This document shows positions 1 to 11,690 of a stretch of 64,000 nucleotides of DNA, in pieces (the stretch's first letter is position 1; each line of letters opens with the position of its first letter). The stretch comes from Fasciolopsis buskii. Its lineage: Eukaryota; Platyhelminthes; Trematoda; Plagiorchiida; Fasciolidae. The notes below the pieces were generated by a model. The model was not told where the DNA came from and searched no databases. It worked only from the letters and a program-made list of their open reading frames with translations. The stretch covers positions 62,001-126,000 of the forward strand of contig LUCM01006366.1 of NCBI GenBank assembly GCA_008360955.1, in the 5' to 3' direction. The position numbers and the translations under genes are program-made.

Positions 1-2639
1 CTTGATAATAAATTGTGCCCTTAATTTACTACATGAAAGTGAAAGATAAACTAACCATTTTTTTCATTCCCTCAATTTTGCCAAGCGACGTAGTTAGAAG
101 GACCAGATAACTATGTGAAAGAGCCAAGAAACATAAATCGGTCAAGTTAAACACAAGGACGACATTGAGTATCCAGCGTTATTGTTGTATACTTGCTAGA
201 TACGGATAATCGACTGGACAAGGAGGCATTCAGATTGGTCTTTAAGGTATCACTGAATCTACCAAACGTTGTTTGTATATGTCATCTAGCGATATAACCA
301 GCCATGCCCATATGATTACTGAACTCGGTCATTTGTTCCTAAAGCTTAACAAGTCCACTCTCTCACTATGGCCTTGCTTTGAAATTATTTCATTAACGAC
401 AAATGACCACCTATCGCGACCCTTCGATCCGGAGCCGGGTCATGCTTACCCGTCCACCTATCGCAAACATTCATTCGTCTCCCACCAAATCATCTGCCCA
501 AACCGCTCCTTGCGAGGATTTTTACCTCCTTCCCAAACACCAACCAGTTTGATTCATCCCATATTCTGACATTATTCTTTACCCGTCTTATATATATATA
601 TAACAGTACTAGCCAAAAGTGGGGAAATTGTTGGAAAACAAAATCATTTTGCTGCTTGTTTATTTTCTGCGTCTCGATCGGGATTTTCAGAGTCAACTGT
701 CTCAATTTTTAACAAGAACCTGCTATTAATGTTGGGCTAGATCCACACTAAAAGCTGGACAACCACTGGTTTATACCAACTATCAGCACTACTCGAACCG
801 ATTAAAAAGCTAATATTTAGCTTTATTTATTAATCATCAACTTGGATTCAAGCCTCGGTGGTAGGTTACTCGTAAAAATGGACGTGAAAAGGAGCGTGTC
901 TCCCGTGTTAGTGACATGGTTAATAGCACATAGCAATCGCAACGGGTTCCAAAACTTTCTTGATCGTTACGTGGGGCTTTACAGCACCAGCAAACAAAAA
1001 AAATATGATATTTCTGATACGTGCTTGAAGCATAAGTTTAGTGAAAGATGCACCCTCCAAAATCCATTGTGTCTATTGCAACAGGGAAGGACGAGGGTAG
1101 TCATCACCTGGCGTTGTCTCAACAGATGAATCACGGTAGCAAGCCTGACGACAACGATTTAGCACTTACCACCAACCCATTCTTATGTATCCCGGTTTAA
1201 GATATCAGCAAATGAGTCATACAGTTAAGGATATTTGTATATTTATTACCTCACTAACCAATACCAAAACACTGCTATGTGGTATTCGAAACCAAGGAGA
1301 ACAGTGTGGCTTTTCCAAGGTTTTATGATACTGCTTCCACAAAGGTGCGCGAGAGCTTGGACTGGTGATTTCAATAGCCGATCAGTCCAAATTTGTGCTC
1401 CCTTATTCCCGCTGTTTTGAGACAAACCTGAACAATAGAAGGAATTTGAAAAGGACGAGCTTGAACCTTATTTCAGCTATCATGAAGAAAATTCTCATTT
1501 TTTCTCAGCTAATTCATTTATCATCTGTTTTGTCATTTATGGTGTTGGAAGCGCCCGCTTCCATTTCGGCGTTAAATTTGCACGGTCATTTCATGGGACA
1601 ATGAACAAGACTCAATCTACGAGTACCACATTGCCCGGGAAGCCAGCTAACATGTTACCGATTATCGAGCAACGAGAAGCTAGCAAAAAACTGCGGAAGT
1701 ACGAATTTTTATGACGTGCTTGAAGGATGAGTGTAGTAGGACGGCCAAGGTCCATAACCACTAGGACCCACAACCCGAGGGCGGGAGGAAGGCCGCAACT
1801 GTGACCTTGAAACTTCTAGTGGTAGAGAGCCACGCAACTTCTCAACATGTCAAATGTGATAACAAGCCGGGTGATAGCGATTTGTCGCATATCACTAAAG
1901 TAACAGGCAAATCTGAGATTCGAACATTTTTGGGCCAGACGCCTAACCCAACTGACCAACCCCGGTTCCCAAAACAGGAAGGGATAAATATTGTGTCAAA
2001 CCTCGGCATATGATTAGTAACATCAATTCTAGAGAACCCCTCGTGACTCAGTTATGAGCTACATGTAGGCCACTTTTAAATACACAGCCATGGGGAGCAA
2101 GATTTAAAATTGCATGGTCGCATCAGCCATGCGATTACCAAAAGTATTCATGAGGAAAAATAATCGATATCACGTCATTACGGTTGAAAATTACTGACTC
2201 GGGAGTTGTGATCAGACGAAAATGCAGAGTCAATTTCTTACCTTAGACTTCCACTGCAAACGCAAACCGGGAGATCCTGTGGCTCTACACGTGAGCACTG
2301 CCGTTTCTCCTTTAACCACAGTAGTTGGTTCCGGATTAGCATGAATGGCAACTGGCGCTAGGATTAAAAATATGGTTTTATATTAGCTGAAGGCAGAAAA
2401 AATATCCTCTTTTAGAGGGCAGTTACCATCTTAATTAAAAGTTTGGTTGATTACATTTCGATGTCGCCAGCTCTGTAAGGCATATCACTGATTTGTAAAT
2501 AATTTACTAATTGTTTTAAGTAAAAAGATCGTCCAGATATTTTGTCACGACTAGCAAACACATTGAAGCGGTTTTCTCGTTGACAACTTTGAAAACTAAG
2601 CATTTCATCTCAATTCTAATTGCATCTTTTATGCATTGT
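1..2639. other. No recognisable gene
   Basis: Only short open frames below 100 codons are present in any frame, and none carries a motif I recognise. The sequence is AT-rich and looks like intergenic or long-decayed repeat DNA. The only structured element is a short TA dinucleotide run, listed separately. Confidence 0.6.
589..602. repeat. (TA)7 microsatellite
   Basis: Seven perfect TA units in a row. No adjacent transposon end was recognised. Confidence 0.9.
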
Positions 2640-3520
2640 TGATGTGACGTTCCAATCGCAGCAGATATTAGTTGCAACTCCGAACTTGGTACTCAACGAG
2701 AAAGAACTGACGATTGTTGACGGTTTCTCCTGCCTCATTGGCTGACTAATGAATGATGATGGCATGGTACTTGAAGTGTGGACTTTATACCAACCATTGA
2801 GCTGTTTGCGCACGAATGAAGCACATGCAGCCCAAACCTGATATTTCACTGTATTTCGTCGCAATAAGCCCAGATTTGTTGTATGATTGCCCAATACAGA
2901 GATTGCGTGCTGGATATGTTCGTCGTTTGGGGAATTAAGAAGGTCAGTGTCTTCGTATTACCGCTAGGATTGCACGGAGTAGTTCGGGGAGCAAAGTGAA
3001 GATTAGGAATCTAGCATTTGGTACCGGCTTGGAGAATACTATGTCGAAGTGGATCAAGGGTAGTAGACTTCGTTGGTTGAGGCAAGGGTTACGCATAGCG
3101 AACACGTTTACCGTACCGTGCTTCATTTTCCGTTCCTCGCACTGAATGAAAAGACCATATGGAGGTCAACAGACGACTTGACAGCACAACATGAGGAGGT
3201 TAGGTAAAGCAAATGCTTCACGACTGTCGTTGGAGTAAAAAAAACCCTCAATTAATTGTCCGAATTCTGAATGATTTGGCAACGAACCTTGGGCAGTGGC
3301 GATCGTGCTGCCGCTTTCCGTGAAATCGGAGTAATTAAAAGAAAACGCATCTGTACATTTAGATTTCCGTTTGTCGGCCCTACGGGGTTCTATTCATATC
3401 CCGCCTACCTGTCCACCCTGTACATTCATTCTTTCTGTGGTAAGGTGTAAAAGTGTGAGAAATGCGCTACTGAGTGGGAAGTGCCTTGCTGTTCAACCCT
3501 GAACGATGATGAGGATGACG
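2640..3520 (+). pseudogene. Family A non-LTR retrotransposon, 3' RT fragment (copy C)
   Basis: This is a decayed copy of the 3' part of the reverse-transcriptase gene seen at 9,861-11,690. The two align over the segment after the catalytic palm (TPNLVLNEKELTI here against VPNLVLDGEELTI there), through the VRR-containing region, the LRWL...LRIAN stretch, and the terminal block around GQWRSCCRF, which corresponds to EQWRSFCNF in the longer copy. Frameshifts and stops occur throughout, so no protein can be made. The homology runs into the 3' untranslated region and stops at a GATGATGA-type tail near 3,503-3,520, which I take as the element's 3' end. The absence of the 5' half fits the usual 5' truncation of LINE insertions. 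Family membership rests on by-eye alignment within this window. Confidence 0.75.
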
Positions 3521-6500
3521 AAAGCACACAGTGATGTTGGATGAAAATCAGACAGACCGACTCCGAACTTTATCACTGCCACGGGTGACCGTTCATCACC
3601 AACGAGACTAGCAGACATAAGACTTGGGTTTCCAAGTTTCAAAGTGATCAAGCACTCATCCAGAAAATTATTAAAATGTTGCTTACAGTCAAACATACAT
3701 TTCCGTTATCCGAACTCTGACTCAGGTTTTTCCAAGGCAGCAAGTACGACTTTTTCAATCTTTTTGAATCGCATCATGCAAAATTCGGTTCGATCTTCAC
3801 ACTTATTAATCTTGCACTGACGTGCTCTGGTTTTGCACGTTACTTCACAGCTCCGTCTATCCAAGCAAGAAAACCAGAACTAACGAGAATAACTGCAAGG
3901 CAATAGGTTGAAGAACTATAAAAGAGACGGAAGATTTCGAATGGAAGAACGCCAATGTGTCATATTACTTGTTGTCTTCAGTCATCCCTTGTAAGGCTTT
4001 CGTGGATCGCAAATCGGTGGTCTAGTTGGACCTACCAGAGCCAGGCTTTTTTGGGTTTTCATAACTGATGTTACTTCACCAAGTGACTACCTTGGCCCAA
4101 TTTCTAACTAATATCTGCCTTGGACAGCCGCATACAGTGAGACAGGCATTCTGTGGACATGAGGGAAACATGACCCAAACATAAATCTATTCACATACAG
4201 TGATTCTTATAGAGACTGAACCCTAGGACACAGTAACTGATGCCTAACATCTAACGTACTGATGGAATTCTCCCAACTTATTCTGTGAATACTACAAAGA
4301 CAACGGTGTTCAACACAGTGCCTTCGCATGTCTGTCTTCATTGACTATGCTTCTGACCAGTATATCAGTACCGACCTCATTGATGGTGTGTACACCAGAA
4401 CTTTGGTCGTTAATCGAGTGTCACACCAACACCGCAGATGTCTCAAATTGGTGCATTCCAATCTGGCTTTTTGCTTCCGCGAAGACATCTCATTCGTTAT
4501 GTGCACGACCACAAGTTGAAGTGCAACTACTCAATTAACTAAACCCACCGACCTTATCCAATTCTTCCCTTATGAGAACAAGGTTCTGCCTTTATCCGAT
4601 ACAGGCCTACAACAACACCGTACGCTTTGAACGTGAATAACATGCCAAACTTAGCTACGCTGTCGCTCAGACGATTGCGAAATGCCTACAACCTAACTTC
4701 TTGATTCAGGAGCATAACTCAGTCCGCATATTCTGAACCAATTTACTTATTCCATGAAGATCAATGCCACTATTTTTACCTTAGCATCTGACGATTTCGA
4801 TAATCATTTCGTTTACGAAATTGAAAATAAAAAGGCGAAATGGGAAAATGCATCTAACTTAATCACCAGTAAATTCCTTTTACATCAATAGGATTAAAAT
4901 AGCAAAACTCCCCCAACATTTCACTTTAAATCTTCAAGACATGCTTGGAGAACTTTATAGGATCCACAAACCACGTTAACCACCGTATACTCTAAATCAG
5001 GAATTTTCATTTCTCAAAAAACAACCAACAATGCCACTATCTTCACAAGATCATAGAGCTATCTCCATAATCATCTCAATTAGAAAACTGAATAGCAAAA
5101 TTGAAAGAGGACAACCCTGACGAACAACAAGTCCCTTGGTGAACGCGGTCGAAATTTAGCCATAAGCACGAACCTCGCTTCGGATATTTACACGCAGAGA
5201 ATGGAAGAGGAAATTGAGTGTTCCCGGCAAAAACCTCACTGAGAGACAGAGCCAGAGAATTGCGCGGCGGACTGAGTCGGAAGTCGTTTTTGGATCGAGA
5301 ATGAAGGAAATCGACGGACTGCGAAAGTTGCACCAATTTTCTAAGATATGCCGCAGGGTGAAGACGTGTTTAATAAAACCCTGATCTGGTCAGAAATCAG
5401 TTTGATTCTAACGCGCATGTCTTTCACTGGCACTTGATAATAATAATTCCCATAGATAATTTGGGCGCCATGCATACCAAACTAATTCCTGTTGTAAACC
5501 AATAAAATTACCAGTTCACACCAGTCCTTAGTGCTTTTCCCTTTCCGGGAAGGATCAAAGCAGTCTCGTTAAACCTGATGTTAACACAGCCACCATCCTT
5601 GAAAAAGTCCAGGAACAGTCTACCTGGACTAACAGTCCTGTGTATATACTCAAAATCTATCTCATGGGCAACCTTCGTTAATGATGGAGGACTGATGTCC
5701 ACCCGTACTGCAACACTTACACGTATAATTGGGAGCCTCACTGTCGAAATGTCCTAACTAAACTGTTCCCTAAAGAGTTCTAGTCAAAGCCCTCGAGAAT
5801 GGGTCGGCGAGACGTCGATTTCCTCAATCATCACCACTAAAGGCATGGTCATGCACCAGTACTTCGAATCAGTCGAGAAAGATTTCCCCCACTGCCGACA
5901 GCTGCAGCCTTCTTCAATACCTCACACATCCTTAGCCAATAACCCTCAGGTCCATTTCTTAGGCTGCTGGTCAACTGATGCCTCCGGAAAGGGGCATTCA
6001 ACGTAGCAACGAAAATGAAAGATATTTATGATTCCCGATGGCCACGTGACTTGAATTCCTGCGTAGTGGTTACAGTTGGATGTGGGACTGCCTTGTTCTG
6101 TTCCCTTTGTTTGCTCGAACCCTGGGAATTTGGTTTGTCAATAACGACGTAGTAGGTTGCTTAGGAAACTGACACCGAAAGTAACCATTCAAAAGCAGTT
6201 GCAGGAGGCGCATGGTTTCCTTGGTGGCGGGATCACTAACTAAGTGCAAAAAAAGCGAGCATGGATCAAAGAATGACCTGATTCCATGGGCGACGACCAG
6301 AAAGAAGGGCGATCCCAGACTGATCGACCGCATTGGTGACCAGTGGCGATGTGGTTGACCTGTGACAGACACCATGAAGGAGGGTGCCAGGCGAGCAAAT
6401 GTTACTTTTTAGGGCAGAAATTTGTGCCACGCAGAAACAGTTTTGGTTGTTGATGCTATCGGTCAAGAAGGGAAACTGGCCTCTGATATCCCATTTCATC

Positions 6501-7084
6501 TGCACTAAATGATCAACTTGGGAGCCAAAATCCCTCAGTCAGTGATAGTGACGTTTTCAAATCACATGACACAGTATTCTGAAATCCAAGAATTTCTGCA
6601 GTCAGAGAGTCGTTTCCTAATAAACCGTGGTTACTTTCTACTAATGTTTATTCATAAGAGTAGAACTCCATTCAAAGCTTTCCGATTGTTTCCGAAGCAA
6701 GTCTGACATCACTATTTATTAAACAAGCCGGAAACTAACTTTCAGAAGAAACAATCCTAGTATCTTAGTAAATTTGGTTATTGATGACAACTTACTACCT
6801 TCCTAACTAGTTATCGATAATTTGTGTTTTATGTCACTCCAAATTTCAAGATCATAACATACTGTATCCTAACTGATTTTGCGAAATGAAAATAAGACAA
6901 GCTCCTTACACTTCACCTGCGACTTACGAACTTTTGTACTCCATAAATGAACTGATATCCCAAAACTTTGGGTTGCATTTGAGAAAATCGATTATCTTTA
7001 TCATAAGTAGCATTACTTGCATTAACACAAAAATGCGCTTTAATATAGGTTTTGGTCGTTCAAAAACAGTGATGAAGAACTCAC
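3521..7084. other. No recognisable gene
   Basis: Short overlapping open frames occur on both strands (for example 5,508-5,741 and 6,070-6,505 on the minus strand). None shows a recognisable domain, repeated homology elsewhere in the window, or convincing splice borders. Confidence 0.55.
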
Positions 7085-7417
7085 CGTAAACCTTGACTGG
7101 CATTATTTCTTCCTCTGATATCTGTCCCAATCCGAGATGTGTAACTACCATACATTTCACTTCAGTTGGCTTTTGTAATGATAGTCCAGCACCGCTGGGA
7201 TTGTTGACACATAGGCTAGTATCCTGTCTGTCGGTGGAATCAAGCTGCCATTGAGGAAGCTCTTCGCGGACACTCTGATCTCTTGAATCAATTCGGCGAA
7301 CATTAGGCGGGCTACCAGTTAAAGCTCCAAAGCGCATTTTATTGACGAATATAATCAAAGCGTCCTGATCTGATTTCAAAATAATGGAGAAGTGTGAAAT
7401 CTTAGCACCCGAAATCA
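7085..7417 (-). CDS. Possible exon of an unidentified host gene
   Basis: The open frame 6,924-7,430 (168 codons) is the longest one not explained by a transposon, and it has no internal stop. Read on the minus strand, a pyrimidine-rich stretch followed by AG ends at 7,418, and a GT donor with the wording GTGAGTTC begins at 7,084. Together they bracket about 111 codons. The bracketed peptide has mixed, protein-like composition, with a hydrophobic stretch (DALIIFVNKMRFG) and a C-terminal EEEIMPVKVYG, and it is not low complexity. I do not recognise the family and assign no function. The splice borders are an inference, and no flanking exon was found nearby. It could instead be a chance open frame or part of an unrecognised repeat. 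Confidence 0.3.
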
Positions 7418-7640
7418 CTTCAAGCAGCAATACAAGCGAAAAACGGGAAGTGTTACATTGTCCATGAGATAGTTAAAAAAAAATCAGTGGGATAAAATTC
7501 AAGGAATTTCGTCACCAAACTAATAGAAAGTAGGTCCATAATTTCAACAAGAAAAACGTTTATATCGGAAAAAGGATTTGTGTCCATTCAGCGAAAAAAT
7601 TTGCTGGTGTCATCAATGTAGAAAGCAGTGTGTTTGAAAC
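7418..7640. other. Unexplained flank of inverted repeat
   Basis: AT-rich DNA between the possible exon and the left outer edge of the large inverted repeat. It is not present outside the right arm, so it marks the real border of the duplication. Confidence 0.5.
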
Positions 7641-8371
7641 TGGAGCGTTTATTTTAAAGATTTCAACATATCACGAAGATTTTAATAAGATTTAAGCAAC
7701 AAATAAAGGCTAATGAATTTCGTTTTGTGAGACAACCTCTTGCTTGAGAATAAGTCGTGATTTCGGAATTTTTCACTCATGACCGTCTGCATTTGGTTCC
7801 ACGCACATCCTAAATGAGCCTGTTATATCATTTATACACTTTGAAAACCAAATGAGAATCTAAGCAATCACTTCTCCTATCGACTGAGTGAACCCACGGT
7901 GGTCAATTGGCTATTTGGGTAACACGTTCGATTTATGCTCGATATTACAGATAGCTTTATCCAAGCAAGCTTTAGTTCTTACTTGCCAGAGGACGTACCG
8001 ATTTAGTCTCTCTGGAGAAACAAGGACACCTCTTGTACCTTTAGACGATACTAACAGACTAAGGAACCAGTGTAGCAGTTCATTTTTTCATCTGTCTGGG
8101 ACAACATGGCCCAAAGTAGACCAGCGTTTGCAGCAGCCTAGTTTTGGTCTTAAGATATTGCTTGCCTATGTAAGCACTGGCTGGAGAATACCTCAATAGA
8201 TGCATAACTTTAAGTGAATGTTTACCTCAACCGAATGCATATGCGGAAGTCCAAAGAATACAAAGGTTTATTTGAACTGTACAGCAAGCACGAATGGAAG
8301 GACACAGCTAGAGCAGCAACAAGATTGCCTCTTGATGTGGTGCGAAGGTTTGCTTGGCTCCGTGACATAAA

Positions 8372-8520
8372 AAGCTATGCAGAATGGCATATCCCAAGCC
8401 GAAGATCCAACCATTCCTCGAAGGTCAATCGATAGAAGCCTGACGAAGTAGCCTTCTGGTCCTCCAAGTCAGGGGTTGATCTGAGTTAGCAGCTCAGTCG
8501 GAGAAACGAGTGGAAGACTA
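8372..8520 (+). promoter_or_regulatory. Family A 5' leader with tRNA-like box A
   Basis: The leader precedes the endonuclease start at 8,535. At 8,491-8,501 it reads AGCTCAGTCGG, like the D-arm/box A of a tRNA gene, a RNA polymerase III promoter element. No box B is visible downstream. Parts of this leader recur alone at 14,806-14,885 and 16,340-16,505, both on the minus strand, so it has spread independently of the coding part. Pol III use is an inference from the motif only. Confidence 0.45.
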
Positions 8521-8534
8521 ATTAATCCAAGTAG

Positions 8535-9494
8535 ATGAGCGCTCACTCAGCTATTCCCCGCCGCCTTGCGGTCAGGTTCTTGTTTCTGACTCGTAACGGT
8601 GCACTGTCAAATAGTTTAGTAGGTGGCTTTCAGTCTGTTAGCCCACATATTCTCAAGTCTCGTCAGCCTCTGAATCTCGGTTCCTTCAATGTGCACACTC
8701 GCATGGAGGCTGGCCAACGGGCGTGTTTGGCTCTGGCAGTGGACTCACTTTCGATTGATGTCTGCTGCATGAGTGAAACACAAATTCAGGATTCGAGTAA
8801 AGCAATTCAACTAACTGCGCCTAATGTTTCGTCAATGTGTTTCCTGCACAATTCAGGAGACGAAGCATCTCAATCTGTGGGTCAACGTGGTGTAGGAATA
8901 ATCTTAACTGAAAAGACTGAAGCAGCCCTTCTATACTGGATACCAGTCAACAGTCGTTTGTGCACCGTGAAACTGCAGGGACAAGTCGGCGTCCGAAATG
9001 ACAGTAGTGTTAAACGCAGTTTATTTGTCATTTCGGTATATGCTCCAACAGACTGCAGCACTGAAATGCAAGAAGAGGAGAATTGCGACGAACCCGACAC
9101 TATTGTTCGAAAGAGCAAAGGCTCTGGTATTGTGGTGCAAGCATGTAATTTTAATGCGCAAGTTGGTAAACTGAGCACATCGGANNNNNNNNNNAAACTG
9201 AGCACATCGGAGGCCTGTCTAGTTTGGCAATGCGCCTTGCTTGCTCAGAGAACAGACAACGGGAAGGACTTCTCCAATTCTGTGCAGACAATCATTTATT
9301 CCCAACTACGACGAATTTCCGACAGTTCGCATCGCACAACCGCAAGGTGCTCTAAAATGACAGGTGGTCTGAGTCAGATTGACCATATGGCAGTAAACTA
9401 CCGTTGGCGCGGTTTTGTCCAAGAATTCAGATCATACTGGACCATGTACGTCGAATTGGATCATACGTTAGTTTTAATGCGATTTTTGCAATAG
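8535..9494 (+). pseudogene. Family A endonuclease (EEP fold), left copy
   Basis: This open frame of 319 codons corresponds to the apurinic-like endonuclease/exonuclease/phosphatase domain that nicks target DNA for LINE integration. Visible landmarks are GSFNV near residue 50 (metal-binding Asn), SET near residue 80 (catalytic Glu), SVYAPT near 168-172, QIDHMAV, and a C-terminal LDHTLV in place of the usual SDHxLV. The normal GDFN motif reads CNFN at residues 204-207, so the Gly and the catalytic Asp are replaced and activity is probably lost. The frame runs across 10 unknown bases (9,185-9,194) only because the gap keeps phase; four residues there are undefined. It stops at 9,494, before the linker to the RT. 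The start is the first Met of the frame and matches the right copy. Confidence 0.85.
9185..9194. other. Assembly gap (10 N)
   Basis: Ten N bases are flanked on both sides by the identical 17-base string AAACTGAGCACATCGGA. The other arm has this string once and no gap. Two contigs therefore overlapped by 17 bases and were joined with filler rather than merged; no sequence is missing here. Confidence 0.95.
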
Positions 9495-9860
9495 CTGAAT
9501 GGCCATCGACGTAGGCCACAAACCCAATTTGCTATCGAGCGTCTGTGTGATTCGACTGTTGGCAACACATATGAGCACAATCTATCCGAGGAATTATGAA
9601 CTTTGTCGAGCAGCGATGTGAACGAGCCGTGGGATCAAATTTATCAGGCGATGCATTTGGCAGCAGATTTCGTCTGCGGTCCTAGATCTAGCGTTCATCA
9701 AAAACGCTGGATCTCGCAAAGGTAGCTGAGTCTAATGGAGCAAATAAGCCGGATGCCTAACTGCAATTAAGTGAATACGATGCATCGACGGTTGCAGCGT
9801 CAATTGACGATAAACCTTAAGAATGACCGCGAAAACTGGTGGGTTAAGGTAGCTGAATAG
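9495..9860 (+). pseudogene. Family A linker between endonuclease and RT
   Basis: The stretch still reads as decayed coding sequence (for example DVNEPWDQIYQAMH and KNDRENWWVKVAE) with several stops. It joins the endonuclease frame to the 118-codon open piece that starts at 9,861. The homology with the right arm drops sharply within it, at 9,625. Confidence 0.6.
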
Positions 9861-11690
9861 ATGGGGGCAGCGGCCGCTTCAGGTAACAGTCAAAGACTGT
9901 TTAAGCTTATACGCGACAGCGGTGGGCGGGGAACTTCGGTTAATGAAGTCGTGTGCAACAGGAATGGTGAGCTTATTCATGGTAAGCGACAAAGGCTGGA
10001 CCGTTGGGCTGAACACTTCAAGGATCAGTTTAGCTGGCCACACGCAAACGTATTTAGTCCGACGTTCGCAGCCGTGAATATTTGGGAGGTGTCGCTTGAT
10101 TCCCTCAACGAAAGTGGAAGTGCAGTCGAATATTCGGCTTCTGGAGTGTGGAACAGCAACTGGTCCCGTCGAACCTTGCACAGTTCTATTCAAAATGAGA
10201 AAATAAACCTTGTCTAAAGCTCTTACTTATTTTCTTCGTAATACTGGAAACCAGAAGCGTGTTCTATTATCTTGGGGTGAGTTACTGGTTTTACCCATCT
10301 TCATGAAGAGTGAATGCAGTAATCATTGTGGGGTTAGTTTAACTCAGATAGTTACTAAGGTGTTAGCTTCGACAATGCTGCGCCGTTTGACACCAATTCG
10401 CGAGAGTAATATCCGTGAACAACAGGCCGAATTTCGGCCAGGTCGAGGTCGCATCGACCAGATGTTCACCCTCCGACAGATACTCGAAACGCGCCATACG
10501 CACCGCCGCCCCACGATCGTAGTTTTCCTCGACTTGAAAGGTGCTTTCGATTCCGTGGATCGACCAGCACTACTCAGTGCTCTCCACCGGAAGGGTATGC
10601 CAATGAAGTTTGTGAACCTGTTGCGAGCATTGTACTCGCATACCTATGGTCGCGTTAGGATATACGGTGAACTGTCACGTTCATTCGAAACGACTAGTGG
10701 CGTTCAACAAGGGTGTCCCATCTCCATTTCTGTTCAACTTCATCTTGGACGAGGTGATGGAAGATGTCTCAGGAGATCTCCGAGATGTAGAAATCGAACT
10801 GGGAAATGGAGGAAAGCTGTGTGAACTAGATTACACAGATGACGTTGTGTGCCTATTTAAATCCGCGGACCATGCACAACGCGCACTAGATCGACTCGCG
10901 AGATCGGTTTCTTGGTTTGGCATGTGCTTTGCACCTTCGAAGAGTAAAGTGCAAAGTGCAAAGTGCTGTTGCATGACTGGACGACAGTAGTGCCGAACCT
11001 GGTGCTGGATGGAGAGGAGCTAACGATTTTGGACCGTATCGCATACCTTAGTGGCTGCCTGCCTAACAATGGTAGCTCGGCAGTAGAGGTAAACACGCGT
11101 ATATCCAAGACTCGGGCAGCTTACGCTGGATTGAAGCACTTGTGGCGTCGGCCTGATATTTCACTGAAGTTGAAAGGTCGTGTGTACTGTGCTGCAGAGC
11201 GTTCAGTTCTGTTGTGCGGTTGCGCGACTTGGAATATAGGTGTCAGGGATGTTCGTCGGTTTGAAGTTTTCTACCATGGATGTCTACGTATTATGGATAG
11301 GATTGGATGGAGTGACCGGGTGAGTGGTGTGGAGTTGAGAAACCTAGTACTAGGTGCAATTTTGAGAATACTTTGTTTCATCGTATGAAACTTAGTAGAC
11401 TACGCTGATTGGGTCACGTGTTGCGTGTGGCTAACAGTCCTCTACCATGTCGTGTCCTATTTTGTGTTCCTCCCAAAGAATGGAAGTAGTCATGTGGAGA
11501 TCAACAGATAACGTGGCAACGTGGGATGAGAGAATGTACAGCGAAGTTAGGTAAAGTAGGTGTCTCACGTCTCCATGTTTGGGGTCCGAAAGACCCGTCA
11601 CCTAGTTCTTTGGAGACATTGAAAGATATGGCAGTGAACCACGAACAGTGGCGATCATTTTGTAATTTTCTGTCGAATCAGCATGATTGA
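9861..11690 (+). pseudogene. Family A reverse transcriptase and C-terminal block
   Basis: An N-terminal linker piece (9,861-10,217; AAAASGNSQRLFKLIR, RWAEHF) leads into the fingers and palm (10,210-10,824): QAEFRPGRGRIDQMF, then FLDLKGAFDSVD with the first catalytic Asp, then GVQQGCP. A small deletion near 10,720 shifts the frame. The palm then continues at 10,646-10,990 with PFLFNFILDE and the catalytic box YTDD, where the family norm is YADD; both Asp remain. A 14-base expansion at 10,946-10,966 shifts the frame again. The thumb and C-terminal part run on at 10,963-11,388 (LKHLWRRPDI, WNIGVRDVRRFE). Further breaks precede the last block (LGHVLRVANSPLPCR to EQWRSFCNFLS, ending near 11,690). 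The domains are complete in order but spread over at least four frames. Confidence 0.88.
10946..10966 (+). repeat. AAAGTGC x3 micro-repeat breaking the RT frame
   Basis: Three perfect tandem copies of AAAGTGC lie where the reading frame needs one (SKSKV followed by LLHDW). The two extra units add 14 bases and shift the frame just after the palm. Confidence 0.85.

Larger units (their letters stand above)
7641..9624 (+). repeat. Large inverted repeat, left arm
   Basis: Base n of this arm pairs with base 22,446-n on the minus strand up to the gap, and with 22,473-n after it, ending at 12,849. I saw only two substitutions: position 8,782 (A here, G in the other arm) and position 9,156 (G here, A there). 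There is also a 27-base excess here, made of 10 N plus a 17-base duplicated overlap. The arm includes about 0.7 kb of unassigned DNA, the family A 5' leader and the whole endonuclease frame. The outer flanks differ completely on the two sides, so the border at 7,641 is sharp. Confidence 0.95.

Noticed and set aside
4328..4538. Pair of overlapping plus frames as an integrase fragment
   Set aside because: The D,D-35-E spacing and zinc-binding residues could not be found.
8882..9205. Minus open frame inside the left endonuclease, and its twin at 13,268-13,564 (+)
   Set aside because: They are antisense shadows of the endonuclease, identical in both arms only because the arms are.
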